Part shown: piece after piece, positions 32,880 to 43,746 of the stretch
Numbering within the stretch: the first letter of the stretch is position 1
How the letters are laid out: every line of letters begins with the position of its first letter
Assembly (NCBI GenBank): GCA_023333565.1
Contig: JAJKFH010004053.1
Location: 2,170,001 to 2,234,000, forward strand
DNA from: Puffinus mauretanicus
Taxonomy: Eukaryota; Chordata; Aves; Procellariiformes; Procellariidae
DNA length: 64,000 nucleotides
Reading direction: 5' to 3'
Program-made: the position numbers and the translations under genes
The notes under the pieces: generated by a model
Told to the model about the DNA's origin: nothing
Databases searched by the model: none
Seen by the model: only the letters and a program-made list of their open reading frames with translations

Positions 32880-35800
32880 TAATCTACTGATGTTAAAAAG
32901 GTAAAAATTGTGAACCACATCAATAGGATAACCTCAGAGATGGTAATTCATTAATTTTGCTATGGTGAGCTCTGTGAAAACTTGGTGCTGCTCTGGATTA
33001 CACACATATGAAATGCTAGTGCCGTCAGAGTTAGGGAATCCAATTTGTTCAGGTTTGTGCAGGTATGTTTTTTTCATAAAACCTTAAATCCTTCCCATAT
33101 AGTTACTAAAATTATTCTTGTTTTGTTTTAAATATATTGCTGTAAAAGCAGTATTATCATTTATGACACCTAAGTTGTTTCAGGATTGTTCCTGTTTTCC
33201 TTTAAGTATTCATCTCTAGTATTCGTCCATCCTTATCTTACCTGACACACATGTCTCTGCCTTAATCTTTCTAAACAGATTCATTAATATTCTTGATATT
33301 ATAAAAACATAATTTTGGAATATGCCTTGGAGGTACAAGTTGGGGATCAATAATCCCAACAGTTACCACTGTTATGTCTGGCTTCAGTCAACAGCCAGTA
33401 ATAAGTGACATATACGTGTTTTTTTAGTTGTTTTTATCCTGTATTATTTTGATCTATAAGTTGATATAAACTCCAGTAAAGATGCTTCCTACACTGAAGA
33501 ATGCCAAGTAGTCATCAAAAGCTGACAGGAGACTTTTACACCTTACTGGTGCACAGCAATCCTTTATGAACAAGTTAGGTATGGAAAATGACTCCAAGTC
33601 CAACTGAGACTTTCACATTCCTAAGTAAAAGAAAACCTTTCAATTAAGACAATGGCTGAACTGTTTTTTTTTTGTTCAAAAGAACAGAAAAGAGTTTTAG
33701 GACAAAAAATGAACTGGTCCAACCCTTCCCAGAAGTCTCAAAAGGGGAAACTGGTAACAGACGTGATGATAGGAGAAGAGGCAGTGCAGCAGCAGAAACC
33801 CGGCTACCACCTTGTCAGAAGAGAAACACTAAGTCAGCTGGATGAGGGAAAGAAATCTCTCCTACCTAGTCAGGGTAGGCAGATTCAGTGCAATTCTTTT
33901 ATTTCCTCTTCTGTGTCTTTTGTAAACATTTATTAGTCTTTCCTCTAAATTGTATGAAAATGTTTGTTTTCTTTATCTTTATCTTAACCTGGATTGAGTC
34001 AAATGTGATTTGAGGTATATATTTCACCCAACGCAGTGGCGCGACTGTAACTGGGTGCCTGAAACACCTCATTCCTAGGCATGTCCACCACTGAAGCCAA
34101 GGGGCAGCAGAGTAGGTCCCCACTGGAGGGGAGCTGACAACACACAGATCAGTTGAATCAGAGTCCTCTTACACCATTTTTGAAACATTAAAGGCTTTCA
34201 GGAATGTGATAGGAGGCACATGCTTGAATCTCAGTCGTCAAAGGGAGAATGCCATGGTTGTGTATTGGGTAGGAAGGTACCACTGAGAAGATCAGATTCA
34301 ACACTAGGGAAGAGTTTTTGTACACTAAGTCTCCAACTCTAGGTCTTGTAAAAATAAAACATAAATTGTTTTGAAAAGCAAAAGAAATAGCTCTATTCAG
34401 TGCAAGTTGTAAAGCGTTTTAATAACATGTTATTTACCCTGGAGTAGCACCTGGTATAAGGGGGCTACCCCTGGAGCAAGGCAGTCTTCTCCTTGGTGTT
34501 CCTACATTCTAAGACCAAATATAACTTGGTGGTAGAGTCTTGTGACTGACAGCTGAATAAAGAAAACAGTGGACTGTGATTATAACTAATAGTAGGCTAG
34601 CTGTGATACACATAATATATATTTTTAATAAATATACAATATTCACAAGATAAGGTGAATACAATATATATGGTTATATACAGTATAATATATATGTTGT
34701 TACCACCATTGTCTTCTTGCAGTCCCAATCTCTTTCTTAGCCCTTTGTTTCATCCGTAAAAGCCTGTTTTTGTCTGTACTTGTAGGTTGCTGTTTATTAC
34801 GTCTCTATAGTGCTCTGCACAAGACTGCCATGACCTGTTGGGAAGCCTCAAGGCTTTATTGCAGTTTGTAATAAGATAGAATTAGAGTCCAAAAATAAAA
34901 TCAACCAGAAACTATCTGTAAAGGTGAAATGGACTAGTCTAGTTTAATAGTGCAAGCTGGGAGCAATGCAGGAAGTAAACACCTTAGACAGGGGAGAGTA
35001 AATTAGATTCTTTAAACTCTTTCAATTTTAATAATCTCTTTATAACACAGGCAAGCTAATTTGTTAGAAAGTATGATATTTAATCTGACAATGTTCCTTC
35101 AATAGTCTACCCACACTTGCTGTTGCTGCCATGGTCTCTTTGCTACTCTTAAATGTCACTGCCCCCAAAATGCCTTTGCTCTCTCTGCTGTATTGGGGGT
35201 GCTGCCTCCCCAAAGACCATTTGCTGTAATTTTAGCTGCAAAGCTCCTGCTTCTCTCCCTCTTTTCCAGAAAAGAAAATGGCTGGGCTAGGGACTGGAGC
35301 AAAGCTCATCTTCATTGGAAACTCGTGGCTGTGTGTCAGTAGCAGCGGCCTCAGGGGTCTTCTGTCAAGGGGACTGATGAGCCGGGCTTCAGCTGCCTCT
35401 CCTGTCACATCTGTCTCTCATGGGGCAGAGGCACCTCTCTGAGTCCTGTTGTCTCTTTAAAATGCTCATAGGTTTCCTGGGGTGCCATGTCAGCTGCCAG
35501 CCGTTTAACATCTCCGTTCCCTAAGAGTTGCTGTATATTCGTCCATTCAGAAACCTTAAACTATGTAGATTCGAGCTCTTGTTTGTCTTATAAAGACCCC
35601 GGACTTTTCTCCAGAAATGTTTGCACATTATGGGAAGAGTTAATCTCCTACTTTCCTTCCATTCTCCGCTCTTTGAGTATCTTTTGTCCTGTTACAACTG
35701 TCACTAATAATGTTATGCAAGGAGAAAAACTCAGGCTGAAAAACATAAGAGGAGTACAAGACGCCGTACGTGACCTTACACAGAGTAAGAGATGATCACT

Positions 35801-38800
35801 GGATCAGTGCAACTTCAATGGGAAAACTCACCGGGCAGAAGGGAAGGGAGGAAGACCCGGCTTTGAACATACAGCCTCATGGGCAGAGCAGCATTTCTGG
35901 GGGTTTCCCTGTCTAAATTGGGTGACAAATGCCTCTCAGGAGGGCCTTCATCCTTGGGGATTGCTGCTGCTTCGTGTAACCTCGCCCTCCCTTTTTTTTT
36001 TTAGCTCATCATACCTTTTGATATGTTCTGCCAGCTGTGTTCTTTAAAAGCTGCTGGAGATGTTTTCCAACAGGATCTCATTCATTCAGTGCAGCTTACT
36101 TCTTTCCTTCTCATTTCTGCAGTAGCTGGACAACACACTGTCAGAACAAATCACCCAGCAGAGCCACCTTTTTTAATGTGTAGCTGCGTGTATCCATACA
36201 CAGACACACACACACGTACTTACGGTTTTTGTAAGTATCCCCCAACAACTTATTCATAAAATCAGAAAAGAATTTGAGATAAAGCACCAAATGCAGGCCT
36301 AGGAAGGAAACTGTGCCCATAATCAGAATATATGTCTGTTTTCATGAGGGAGGGAACAGAAGGGAGAAATGAACCCTCATCTCATGCAAATATTAGGAAT
36401 AGACTCAAGCACCAGTTCAATTCAGCTGTCAAGCGTGTACGATGTGTGTAATGATTTTTTTTTCCCTATTACTTTTAATGAACAAAGTATTTTTAGAAAG
36501 GTGACAGATTTACTATTTGAGTGTCATTTATTAGGAGATTAAGGTCCCATTGTGTGAAGCATTGTAAACATGTATCATAAAAGGCAATTGCTGCTCTGCC
36601 CTGAGGACTTTACTGCCTACAGAGCCAAACAAAGGGTTGCAGAAGGGAAATGCAGTGTTCACAAAGAAAAGCAGAAATGAAAGCTGAGGCAAAGGGAGAA
36701 ATCTTAGAATTCTACTCCCATTACAAGACTTTGGCAGCAACCATATTTCAAAATTTCTCCGATCTAAGCCTTTTATCTGAGTTGCTAATAAATTTCTCAG
36801 TCTTTCTCATTTTCCACATGAATTCTTTTGGTGATTGTTCTTTTGCAAGAATGAGCAAATGTCCTGCTACAGTGTGGTGAGCTTCTGATGTGCAATGTTT
36901 GGAAAGACAGGTCAGTAAGTTCGCTTCTGGTCATTGGAAGACAGAAGTCCTTCACTAGATTGGACCGGATTTTGGTGACTGAGAAGCACCTGGAAAAACG
37001 TACCAGATCATGCACAGTAACATCTTGTAGTTCTGCAAGTTTGGTAATAATCTCTTAGAAGTCTAATGGAGAGGCTATCTAGGGACTATCGCTTCCCCTA
37101 AATGTTTCATCACTCCACAGGGGGCTTTCGATTTAAAGCAATCCAAAGTGCTAAAGGGACCTTGTGACATTGCCAACTTTTGATTGACCGGGCCAAGAGT
37201 TATGGTGGTCCAGGGCCTTTAGAACCAAAGTATTTAAGGAAAAGATGTTTTGAAATTTGTGGGAATTTTCACACAGAAGTATACAAAAAGCCATTTGATT
37301 TCCAAGCAGGAGATCAGGAAACGCCACCATCGTTCTATCAGATCCCTGTTCCATGCAGCAATGCCCTTCCTTAGTGCTGGCTGTTTAGGGAAAATCAATG
37401 CTGCTGGAAGATAATTAGCCTTGAAAATCTTTGTGCAGAGTAGGTGAAACATGGCATCTCCACCGAGTGGCGACTTCTCTGTTGACTGTGTGCATTTTTG
37501 TCCTAAGGAGTGCAGCCTATTATCTGAAAGAATTTGATCTGTAGACAGAAAGAATCTAGAAGAATAAAAGCAGAACAAAACTTGAGAAAGAAAAAATACA
37601 AATCCCCTGAGAGCACAAGGCAATGGCCCTTCAGTAAGTTTCCTTTCTCCCTCTCTATTAATATTACATGGTTTTATTTGCTGTACTTTGTACAGTCTGA
37701 GAAAGCTTGTACTATGAAATATTTTACACATCCTCTACTTTCCTCTCCCCCACTGCTAATGCCTCTTCTACTGCCTCACAAAAAATATTCAAATTATTTA
37801 AATATTTTATGTTGTAAGACCTAGCAGTACAGTGCAATATATGTAGATACCATTGGGAAATGGATTTTAATATTACTTTTAGAATCACAAATTATTCATG
37901 CAGTGCAAATAACAAACTGGTGGAGAGCACAATCTGTGATAAAAGCACTTGCCTGTTTTTTAACATTTTCCAGTGTAGTTGGAGTTGACAGATCATCAGA
38001 TGTTTAGTGCATTATTTATTAAATGTTTTAGGATAACTTTTAAATATTCAGTGAACACTGAGCCCACAAAAGACATGGCTGACTGAAGACGCAGGGACGC
38101 TGATGACGGAAGCGTGTTGCGTAGTTTTCTCTACACTGCTGCAACATGCAGTTTGTGTTTTATAAGGGACCATTTTTCTCTTGCTTGTATTACTCATTCC
38201 ATCCTTTTGGGGACTGTGGTTTATGCTTCACTGTGTTGAGAACACAATCCAATATTTTATGGACTGCTGTGCATGGCTTTTCTGTATTTAACTGTGAAGA
38301 TTGGAAAACATTGAAAGTGTTGCACTGGTTAAAGTACCAAAACAAAAGTTGAAGAAAATGCATATTCTAGTCTAATTTATGGTTTTCTAGGAAAGCAAAA
38401 TGTGAAGACCCAACAACTTAACTAATTTAAGACAATGAAAAAATACACAAGAAAACAAGCAAAATTTCTTCAGTTTAGAAACATGATCTGTCTGCATATT
38501 CAGTTTGTCCTGGCACATTGAAATGAATAGGTTGTATATTTCTGAGAAGATAATCTCTTTAATTTAATCTGTCTCTGAGTTCTTCAGAGTTTTATGGCAT
38601 TTGGAGATTGTGCCAGAGCAATATTTAAGAACTACTTCAATGTTTTAGGAAGCCCAGATCCCAACTTTACTGTTAATTTTTTTTTCTCCCTTTCCCAACC
38701 AGATTGTTTGAGGAAGAAAGACAAGCATTGCACTTCAGGCTTATTTCTGACACTAATATGATCTGTATTGTGTAACCGTAAACCTATCACAAGCCCAAAA

Positions 38801-38988
38801 TCTTGGTAGGGAACGTTAGAGAGGAGATACAACCAAAAATATTGGAAGAGAAATCCTAGTGTAGTGAGGTTTGTTCCTTTTGCGAGTATGAGCATTGTTG
38901 TAACCTGAGCCTCCAGCGGTCACTAATTCAATTCCTAGTGTTGAGCAGAAGATGATACCGGGGCTGCGTAGGACAGAAGGAAGCTTTG
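32880..38988. other. Single-copy DNA, no gene assigned
   Basis: The longest open frame is 165 codons (37731-37234, minus) with no domain I recognise and several competing frames over it. There is an AT-rich stretch at 34600-34700 and a short CpG cluster at 38088-38125. A plus frame at 33652-33936 looks protein-like but lacks support. No transposon recognised. Confidence 0.5.
34606..34695. repeat. AT-rich low-complexity stretch
   Basis: Multiple TATATA and AATATA runs interrupted by short unique sequence. No unit structure is clear. Confidence 0.75.
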
Positions 38989-38993
38989 GTCTG
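38989..38993 (+). repeat. Target-site duplication GTCTG (left, LTR copy 3)
   Basis: Matches ATCTG at 39521-39525 in four of five bases. Confidence 0.7.
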
Positions 38994-39154
38994 TGTCGTC
39001 GTTTAACCTGGCAGGCAGCCAAATACCACGCAGCCGCTCGCTCACTCCCCCCCACCCCCTCAGCGGGGCGGGGAGAGAATTGGAAGGGTGAGAGTGAGAA
39101 AAAAACCTCATGGGTTGAGATAAAGATAGTTTAATAGAACAGAAAATAGAAAAT

Positions 39155-39183
39155 AATAATAATAATAATATATAATATATATA
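39155..39183. repeat. AAT/AT microsatellite in LTR copy 3
   Basis: AATAATAATAATAATA passes into TATAATATATATA at the position equivalent to the simple repeats of the other two LTRs. Confidence 0.9.
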
Positions 39184-39271
39184 AAATGAGTGATGCACAA
39201 TGCAATTGCTCACCACCCACACTGACCGATAACTAAGTAGCGATCACTACTTCCTGGATCACGCCTACCAT

Positions 39272-39293
39272 TCATATACTGAGCATGACGTCA
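39272..39293 (-). promoter_or_regulatory. LTR copy 3 core promoter: TATA-like box and CRE octamer
   Basis: TGACGTCA at 39286-39293 precedes, on the minus strand, a CAGTATATGAA box. Spacing and order equal those of copy 2. Confidence 0.62.
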
Positions 39294-39520
39294 CATGGTA
39301 TGGAATACCTCGTTAGCCACCTGGGCTAGCTATCCCAGCTGTGTTCCCTCCTCCCAGTCTTGGGAGGGTAGTAGCTTCGTAGCTTCCTGGAGGGTAGTTG
39401 TCCTTGACAAGATACTTAGCAACAACTGAAAACAGTGTGTTATCAACGTTCTTCTCATACTAAATCCAAAACACAGCACTAGGAAGAAATTTTAACTCTA
39501 TCCCTGCGGAAACCAAGACA

Positions 39521-39525
39521 ATCTG
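39521..39525 (+). repeat. Target-site duplication ATCTG (right, LTR copy 3)
   Basis: Partner of 38989-38993 with one substitution. Confidence 0.7.
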
Positions 39526-40287
39526 AAATGGTTGGCATGCCTAATAGCAAGGCACGTTCGAGGGATGCCCACATCAAAGTTGTTTACATCAGTCAGGTTG
39601 AGTTACATTCTACCAGGGAACCTTGTACCTCGTGACTAATACAATTAGACGTGGTGTGCCTGGGAAATTCAAAGCCCTGAATCTGAAGAACCAGTTACTC
39701 TATTTAACTGTTAGTAGAGAAGGCGTTAAAGCTAACTCTCTGTATCCAAGGGGTTTTTTTGGTTTTGCCTCAGGAAAAATCAGCTTTAAATTATCTTTAC
39801 CTGGCCAGCATAGCCATATCAAGAATAATGAATAAATGAACTGCCTCAGAGAAATAATAGCCACAGCAACACTATAAAACAGTGCTGTGGGCCTCCTCTT
39901 ACTATAAAATCTGCAATTTGTGAATTGAGTCCAAAGTCTCATTTCCAAGGGGATGTATGCCTAAATCAAGGCACAAAGTACTTCTCGGTAGCTGAACCTC
40001 ACCTTAAAGCCAGTCTTCTTCAAAGCTTTTCTTTTCTTTCTACTGAGTATTGGCAGATGTCAAGACCTTGTAGGCTGATTCTCTGTTAAAAGAAAAAATC
40101 TCAGCGATTCAGATTGATGCTTTGTTAGCATAACCTGCTTAATTTCACTTGGTGACAGAATCCTTGAAGTGTGGTTGTTATAGAATGTATAAACCAATCC
40201 CAGTTTAAATAAATTTAGTGAAAATGCCACTGTTTGATTATCAAGAAAAATTCTGTGCCTAATTATTGTATGGAAATAAAAACAAAA
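39526..40287. other. Single-copy DNA, no gene seen
   Basis: Only short chance frames (up to 82 codons). No recognised repeat. Confidence 0.6.
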
Positions 40288-40870
40288 AAATCATGGGGCT
40301 GAAAGGCTTCAAGAGGTCACTTTTAGTCCACGCCGCTGTAAAAAGATGATAAAAAATACAGAGAATTAGATTTGACAAACATCAATCTAATTGTTCTTAA
40401 AATCTCAAAAGGAGAAAATTCCTCAATCCTGTTGCATATATATAAATATGTGTGTATTGAGGTATATAACTGTATTTATCATTAAAAACTGTTTTGCAGC
40501 AGTTAACCTAAATCTCCTTTGTTTTAATTCCAATTAGTTTCTTCCTGTCACATCCCCAGTAAATTTGAAAAAAACTGTATAAGAATATTCTTCACATAGG
40601 CTTTTCAAACATTGGAAGGAAATTAGTGTGCTTTCCTTCCCCGTCTCTTTCCTAGGCTGAGCAAGCCCAGCTCCTTCAGCCTTTTCTCTTAAGCTGTATT
40701 TTTCAAGTCTGTTATCATTCTTCCTTTCCTCCTAGATAACAGGCCCTGGAGATGGGTCCTAAATAGCACCAAGGAGAGTAAAATGATGACTTCCACCACG
40801 TTTCAGGTGTGCCAGCCCTGTTAACACAACAGGGCATTTGATGCTTTGGTAGGACCGTTGTGCTGTGGAA
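40288..40870 (-). mobile_element. Ancient CR1 3'-region fossil, minus strand
   Basis: In plus-strand order the blocks mirror the reversed old CR1 3' end. GGGCTGAAAGGCTTCAAGAG is followed by GTCACTTTTAGTCCA (consensus near GACCTCGAGAGGTCATCTAGTCCA). ATTGTTCTTAAAATCTC follows. AACCTAAATCTCCTTTG leads into the CAATTAGTTTCTTCCTGTCA block. CCTAGGCTGAGCAAGCCCAG then CTCCTTCAGCC comes next, and GGGTCCTAAATAGCACCAAG near 40753. The order and spacing fit one element with decay. A T-A rich insert (40435-40475) interrupts it. Weaker similarity (AGAAGCAAAGACGACATGG near 41381) suggests it may run on to about 41560. Confidence 0.75.
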
Positions 40871-41799
40871 GAAGAGACAAAGTCATTGCTTCCTGCAGCT
40901 CCCACATCTTCTGCAGATCTGCCTGGCCATGCTGTGCTCTGTGCTTGGGCAATTGGTCTCAGGATGAAACTGAGTCAGCCTGACCCATTTGGTTCTTGAT
41001 AACCCCTGACTGGTGGATTTCTTTAACTTTATTATTGTCTCAAGGCTTTCAGGCCTCACGGTTTCCAGTATCTTGTATCTAGTAACTTGGAGTTAGGCTG
41101 ACTAGCATATTACTTCTTTTCCCCTCTTTTTACATGTATGTTGTGCTTGCCTGTCTCCAGTTCTCTGATCAGTCCCTAATCAAGCTCCTAATGATATTTG
41201 CTAACATCAGTTTGGGTAGCGTTTTAAACAGGAGTGAATTTGAACAGCCTGTGCCGTGTTGAACAAATCTGGTTTTTTTTTGTAATACTTTCAAAACCAT
41301 TTCAAAACCTGTTTAAGTCTGTATGCTTAATCCCTTACAAAATTAAGTGCATTCACAATTTATATTTATTGTGAATACAGAAGCAAAGACGACATGGTCG
41401 ATGTTTCTTTAAGCTCTTCAGCAAGTTATTTACTTTTGTTTCCTCTTTTGTATGAGTCCATTAAGGTCTGCAAGTGCTTAGAAAGTTTCTAATACAACCA
41501 TTTTAGTCTCCTATGATGATTTTCTTCTTTTCTCCATATTGGAGTGATTTACCCTCATATCTGTATCATAGTGGTTGTGTTTTTTTTTTTTCTTTCCAAT
41601 TTGCCAGTTTTCCTGATGTGTCATATCTCTCAGGTTACCCTTCCATCTCTTCGTGCTCCCTCAGTTATTAAAGTCTCCTTTTTTTGGAAGCTCATTATTT
41701 TAGTTTCCTATTCTGGCTTCTTCAGATATTTAGCCTTCTGACAGAAAGCACACACACACCCACCCCTCTCCCCCCTTGCAACAGCTTGTCAATAATAAT
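40871..41799. other. Possibly more of the ancient CR1; otherwise unassigned
   Basis: GAAGCAAAGACGACATGGTC near 41382 resembles the reversed CR1 motif seen as GAGGCAAAGAAGGCATTAAG in copy A, so the old element may extend through here in highly decayed form. A short CA run lies near 41746-41756. No gene seen. Confidence 0.35.
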
Positions 41800-41904
41800 A
41801 GAATCATAGAATCATTAAGGTTGGAAAAGACCTCTAAGATCATCGAGTCCAACCATCAACCCAACACCACCATGCCCACTACACCATGTCCCTAAGCGCC
41901 TCAT

Positions 41905-42285
41905 CTACACGTCTTTTAAATACTTCCAGGGATGGTGACTCAACCACTTCCCTAGGCAGCTTGTTCCAAGGCCTGACCACTCTTTCAGTAAAGAAATTTC
42001 TCCTAATGTCCAATCTAAACCTCCCTTGGTGCAACTTGAGGCCATTTCCTCTCGTCTATCGCTAGTTACTTGGGAGAAGAGACCAACACCCACCTCGCTA
42101 CAACCTCGTTTCAGACCTCCGATGAGGTGTCCCCTCAGCCTCCTTTTCTCCAGGCTAAACAGTCCCAGTTCCCTCAGCCACTCCTCATAAGACTTGTGCT
42201 CCAGACCCTTCACCAGCTTCGTTGCCCTTCTCTGGACACACTCCAGCACCTCAATGTCCTTCTTGGAGTGAGGAGCCCAAAACTG
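41905..42285 (-). pseudogene. CR1 copy B C-terminal ORF2 remnant
   Basis: After the TGA at 42291-42289 the same frame continues as [48 protein letters not shown] and [17 protein letters not shown], then slips out of frame near 42060. Part of the LIALYNYL segment is deleted (IGGLKRG instead). Confidence 0.8.
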
Positions 42286-42288
42286 AAC

Positions 42289-43089
42289 TCAGGATTCGAG
42301 GTGTGGCCTCACCAGGGCCAAGTACAGGGGCACAATCACCTCCTTACTCCTGCTGACCACACTATTTCTGATACAGGCCAGGATGCTGTTGGCCTTCTTA
42401 GCCACTTGGGCACACTGCCGGCTCATGTTCAGCCGGCTGTCAACCAGCACCCCCTCTGAGCAGCTTTCCAGCCACTCTTCCCCAAGCCTGTAGCGTTGCA
42501 TGGGGTTGTTGTGGCCCAAGTGCAGGACCCGGCACTTGGCCTTGTTGAACCTCATACAGTTGGCCTCAGCCCATTGATTCAGCCTGTCCAGGTCCCTCTG
42601 CAGAGCCATCCTACCCTCGAGCAGATCAACACTCCCGCCCAGCTTGGTGTCGTCTGCAAACTTACTGAGGGAGCACTCGATCCCCTCGTCCAGATCATTG
42701 ATAAAGATATTGAACAAGACCGGCCCCAAAACTGCGCCCTGGGGAACACCGCTCATGACCGGCCACCAACTGGATTTAACTCCGTTGACCACAACTCTCT
42801 GGGCTCAGCCGTCCAGCCAGTTTTTTACCCAGCGAAGAGTGCACCTGTCTAGGCGGTGAGCCGCCAGCTTCTCTAGGAGAATGCTGTGGGAGACAGTGTC
42901 AAAGGCTTTACTGAAGTCCAGGTAGACCACATACAGCCTTTCCCTCATCCACTGGCGGTTCACCTGGTCGTAGAAGGAGATCAGGTTGGTCAAGCAGGAC
43001 CTGCCTTCCATGAACCTGTGCTGGCTGGGCCTGACCCTCTGGTTGTCCTGGACATGGCTCGTGAGCGCCCTCAAAATGAACCACTCCAT
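42289..43089 (-). pseudogene. CR1 copy B reverse transcriptase remnant
   Basis: One minus frame with a single internal TGA (42804-42802) covers most of the RT. Motifs in order: RFMEGRSCLTNLISFYDQV, VVYLDFSKAFDTVSHSILLE (catalytic Asp of motif A), a [20 protein letters not shown] block (motif B), [10 protein letters not shown] (the FADD catalytic box, both Asp present), [18 protein letters not shown], and the thumb-like [19 protein letters not shown]. In an intact CR1 this enzyme copies the element's RNA at the nicked target. Here the frame is closed upstream by a 13-bp deletion and downstream by TGA, so no active enzyme is expected. Confidence 0.9.
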
Positions 43090-43460
43090 AATTTTCCCTG
43101 GCTGACCGGCCTGTAGTTCCCCAGATCCTCCTTCCGGCCCTTCTTGTAGATGGGTGTCACATTGGCAAGCCTCCAGTCGTCCGGGACCTCCCCAGTTAAC
43201 CAGGACTGCTGGTAAATGATGGAGAGTGGCTTGGCAAGCTCCTCCGCCAGCTCCCTCAGTACCCTCGGGTGGATACCATCCGGCCCCATAGACTTGTGAG
43301 CGTCCAGGTGGTGTAGCAGGTCGTTAACTGCTTCCTCTTGGATTACGGGGGGTTTATCCTGCTCATCGTCCTTGTCTTCCAGCTCAGGGGGCTGAGTACC
43401 CTGAGGATAACTGCTCTGACTATTAAAGACTGAGGCAAAGAAGGCGTTAAGTACTTAAGC
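43071..43460 (-). pseudogene. CR1 copy B linker and RT entry remnant
   Basis: The minus frame reads VLNAFFASVFNSQSSYPQGT, PELEDKD, GPDGIHPRVLRELAEELAK, WLTGEVPDDWRLANVTPIYK and KEDLGNYRPVS. It begins after an in-frame TAA (43457-43455) that replaces the Glu codon present in copy A. After NYRPVS, 13 bases present in copy A are missing near 43100 and the frame shifts. Confidence 0.85.
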
Positions 43461-43628
43461 CTTATCCTCGTCCTTGGTGGCAATGTTCCTTCCCACATCC
43501 AATAAAGTATGGAGATTCTCCTTGGCTCTGTTTTTGTCATTAATATATTTGTAAAAACATTTTTTGTTGTCTCTTTCAACAGTGTCCAGGTTGTGTTCTA
43601 GCTGGGCTTTTGCCTTTCTAATTTTCTC

Positions 43629-43656
43629 TTATTGTGTCAAAATTATTGTGTCAAAA
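43629..43656 (+). repeat. 14-bp perfect tandem duplication at CR1 copy B 5' junction
   Basis: TTATTGTGTCAAAA occupies 43629-43642 and again 43643-43656, starting where similarity to CR1 ends. It may have formed when the truncated cDNA was joined to the target. Confidence 0.9.
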
Positions 43657-43722
43657 GGGTAGCAACAACAAAAACAAGTTCTTCTTTCTCCAGGAAGAAC
43701 TATACTAGCCTATTAAAAAACC

Positions 43723-43746
43723 CCACACCTATATATCTAGGTGTGG
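43723..43746. repeat. 9-bp inverted repeat with T-box-like half sites
   Basis: CCACACCTA (43723-43731), loop TATATC, TAGGTGTGG (43738-43746). Flanking A and T runs could extend the stem with a small bulge. The arms contain CACACCT/AGGTGTG, the core recognised by T-box factors, in the inward-facing order of the known Brachyury palindrome but with a wider centre. Confidence 0.85.

Larger units (their letters stand above)
38994..39520 (-). mobile_element. Solo ERVL-type LTR, copy 3
   Basis: A 527-bp LTR, reverse orientation, closest to copy 2. Left end TGTCGTCGTTTAACCTGG, right end CGGAAACCAAGACA. Flanks are GTCTG (38989-38993) and ATCTG (39521-39525), a 5-bp duplication with one mismatch. It carries ATTAAA (reverse of 39130-39135), an AAT/AT microsatellite (39155-39183), a TATA-like element (reverse of CATATACTG near 39273-39281) and a perfect TGACGTCA at 39286-39293. 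Its U3 holds a short internal duplication (GAGGGTAGT.., 39365-39400) not seen in copy 2. No internal retroviral genes. Confidence 0.92.
41800..43628 (-). mobile_element. CR1 LINE copy B, 5'-truncated, RT largely legible
   Basis: Reverse-oriented CR1 with its 3' end at 41800 (AGAATCATAGAATCATTAAG, then GGTTGGAAAAGACCTC). On the minus strand it carries the linker, a nearly continuous reverse transcriptase and the C-terminal region. Defects seen: a stop in the linker (43457-43455), a 13-bp deletion near 43100 that shifts frame, a TGA after KNWLDG (42804-42802), a TGA after RPHLES (42291-42289), and further shifts after 42110. Truncation near 43628 removes the endonuclease. A 14-bp tandem duplication follows at once. 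It is less diverged than copy A in the RT. Confidence 0.96.

Noticed and set aside
33652..33936. 94-codon plus frame with a protein-like middle
   Set aside because: No acceptor-donor pair fits well, the start is a T-run, and I recognise no family. Kept out for lack of support.
37234..37731. 165-codon minus frame, the longest outside transposons
   Set aside because: Hydrophobic, Phe-rich product of AT-rich DNA with competing plus frames. No domain, no exon signals.
31174..39520. The three minus-strand LTRs as parts of one provirus
   Set aside because: Each has its own target duplication and no gag, pol or env remnant lies between them.
42496..42852. Plus-strand open frames over CR1 copies A and B (also 6085-6530, 42070-42459)
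   Set aside because: They are antisense shadows of the CR1 ORF2 remnants. The minus frames carry the reverse transcriptase motifs.
43343..43579. 78-codon minus frame in copy B
   Set aside because: It lies in a shifted register. The CR1 linker is readable in another frame with a stop at 43457-43455.
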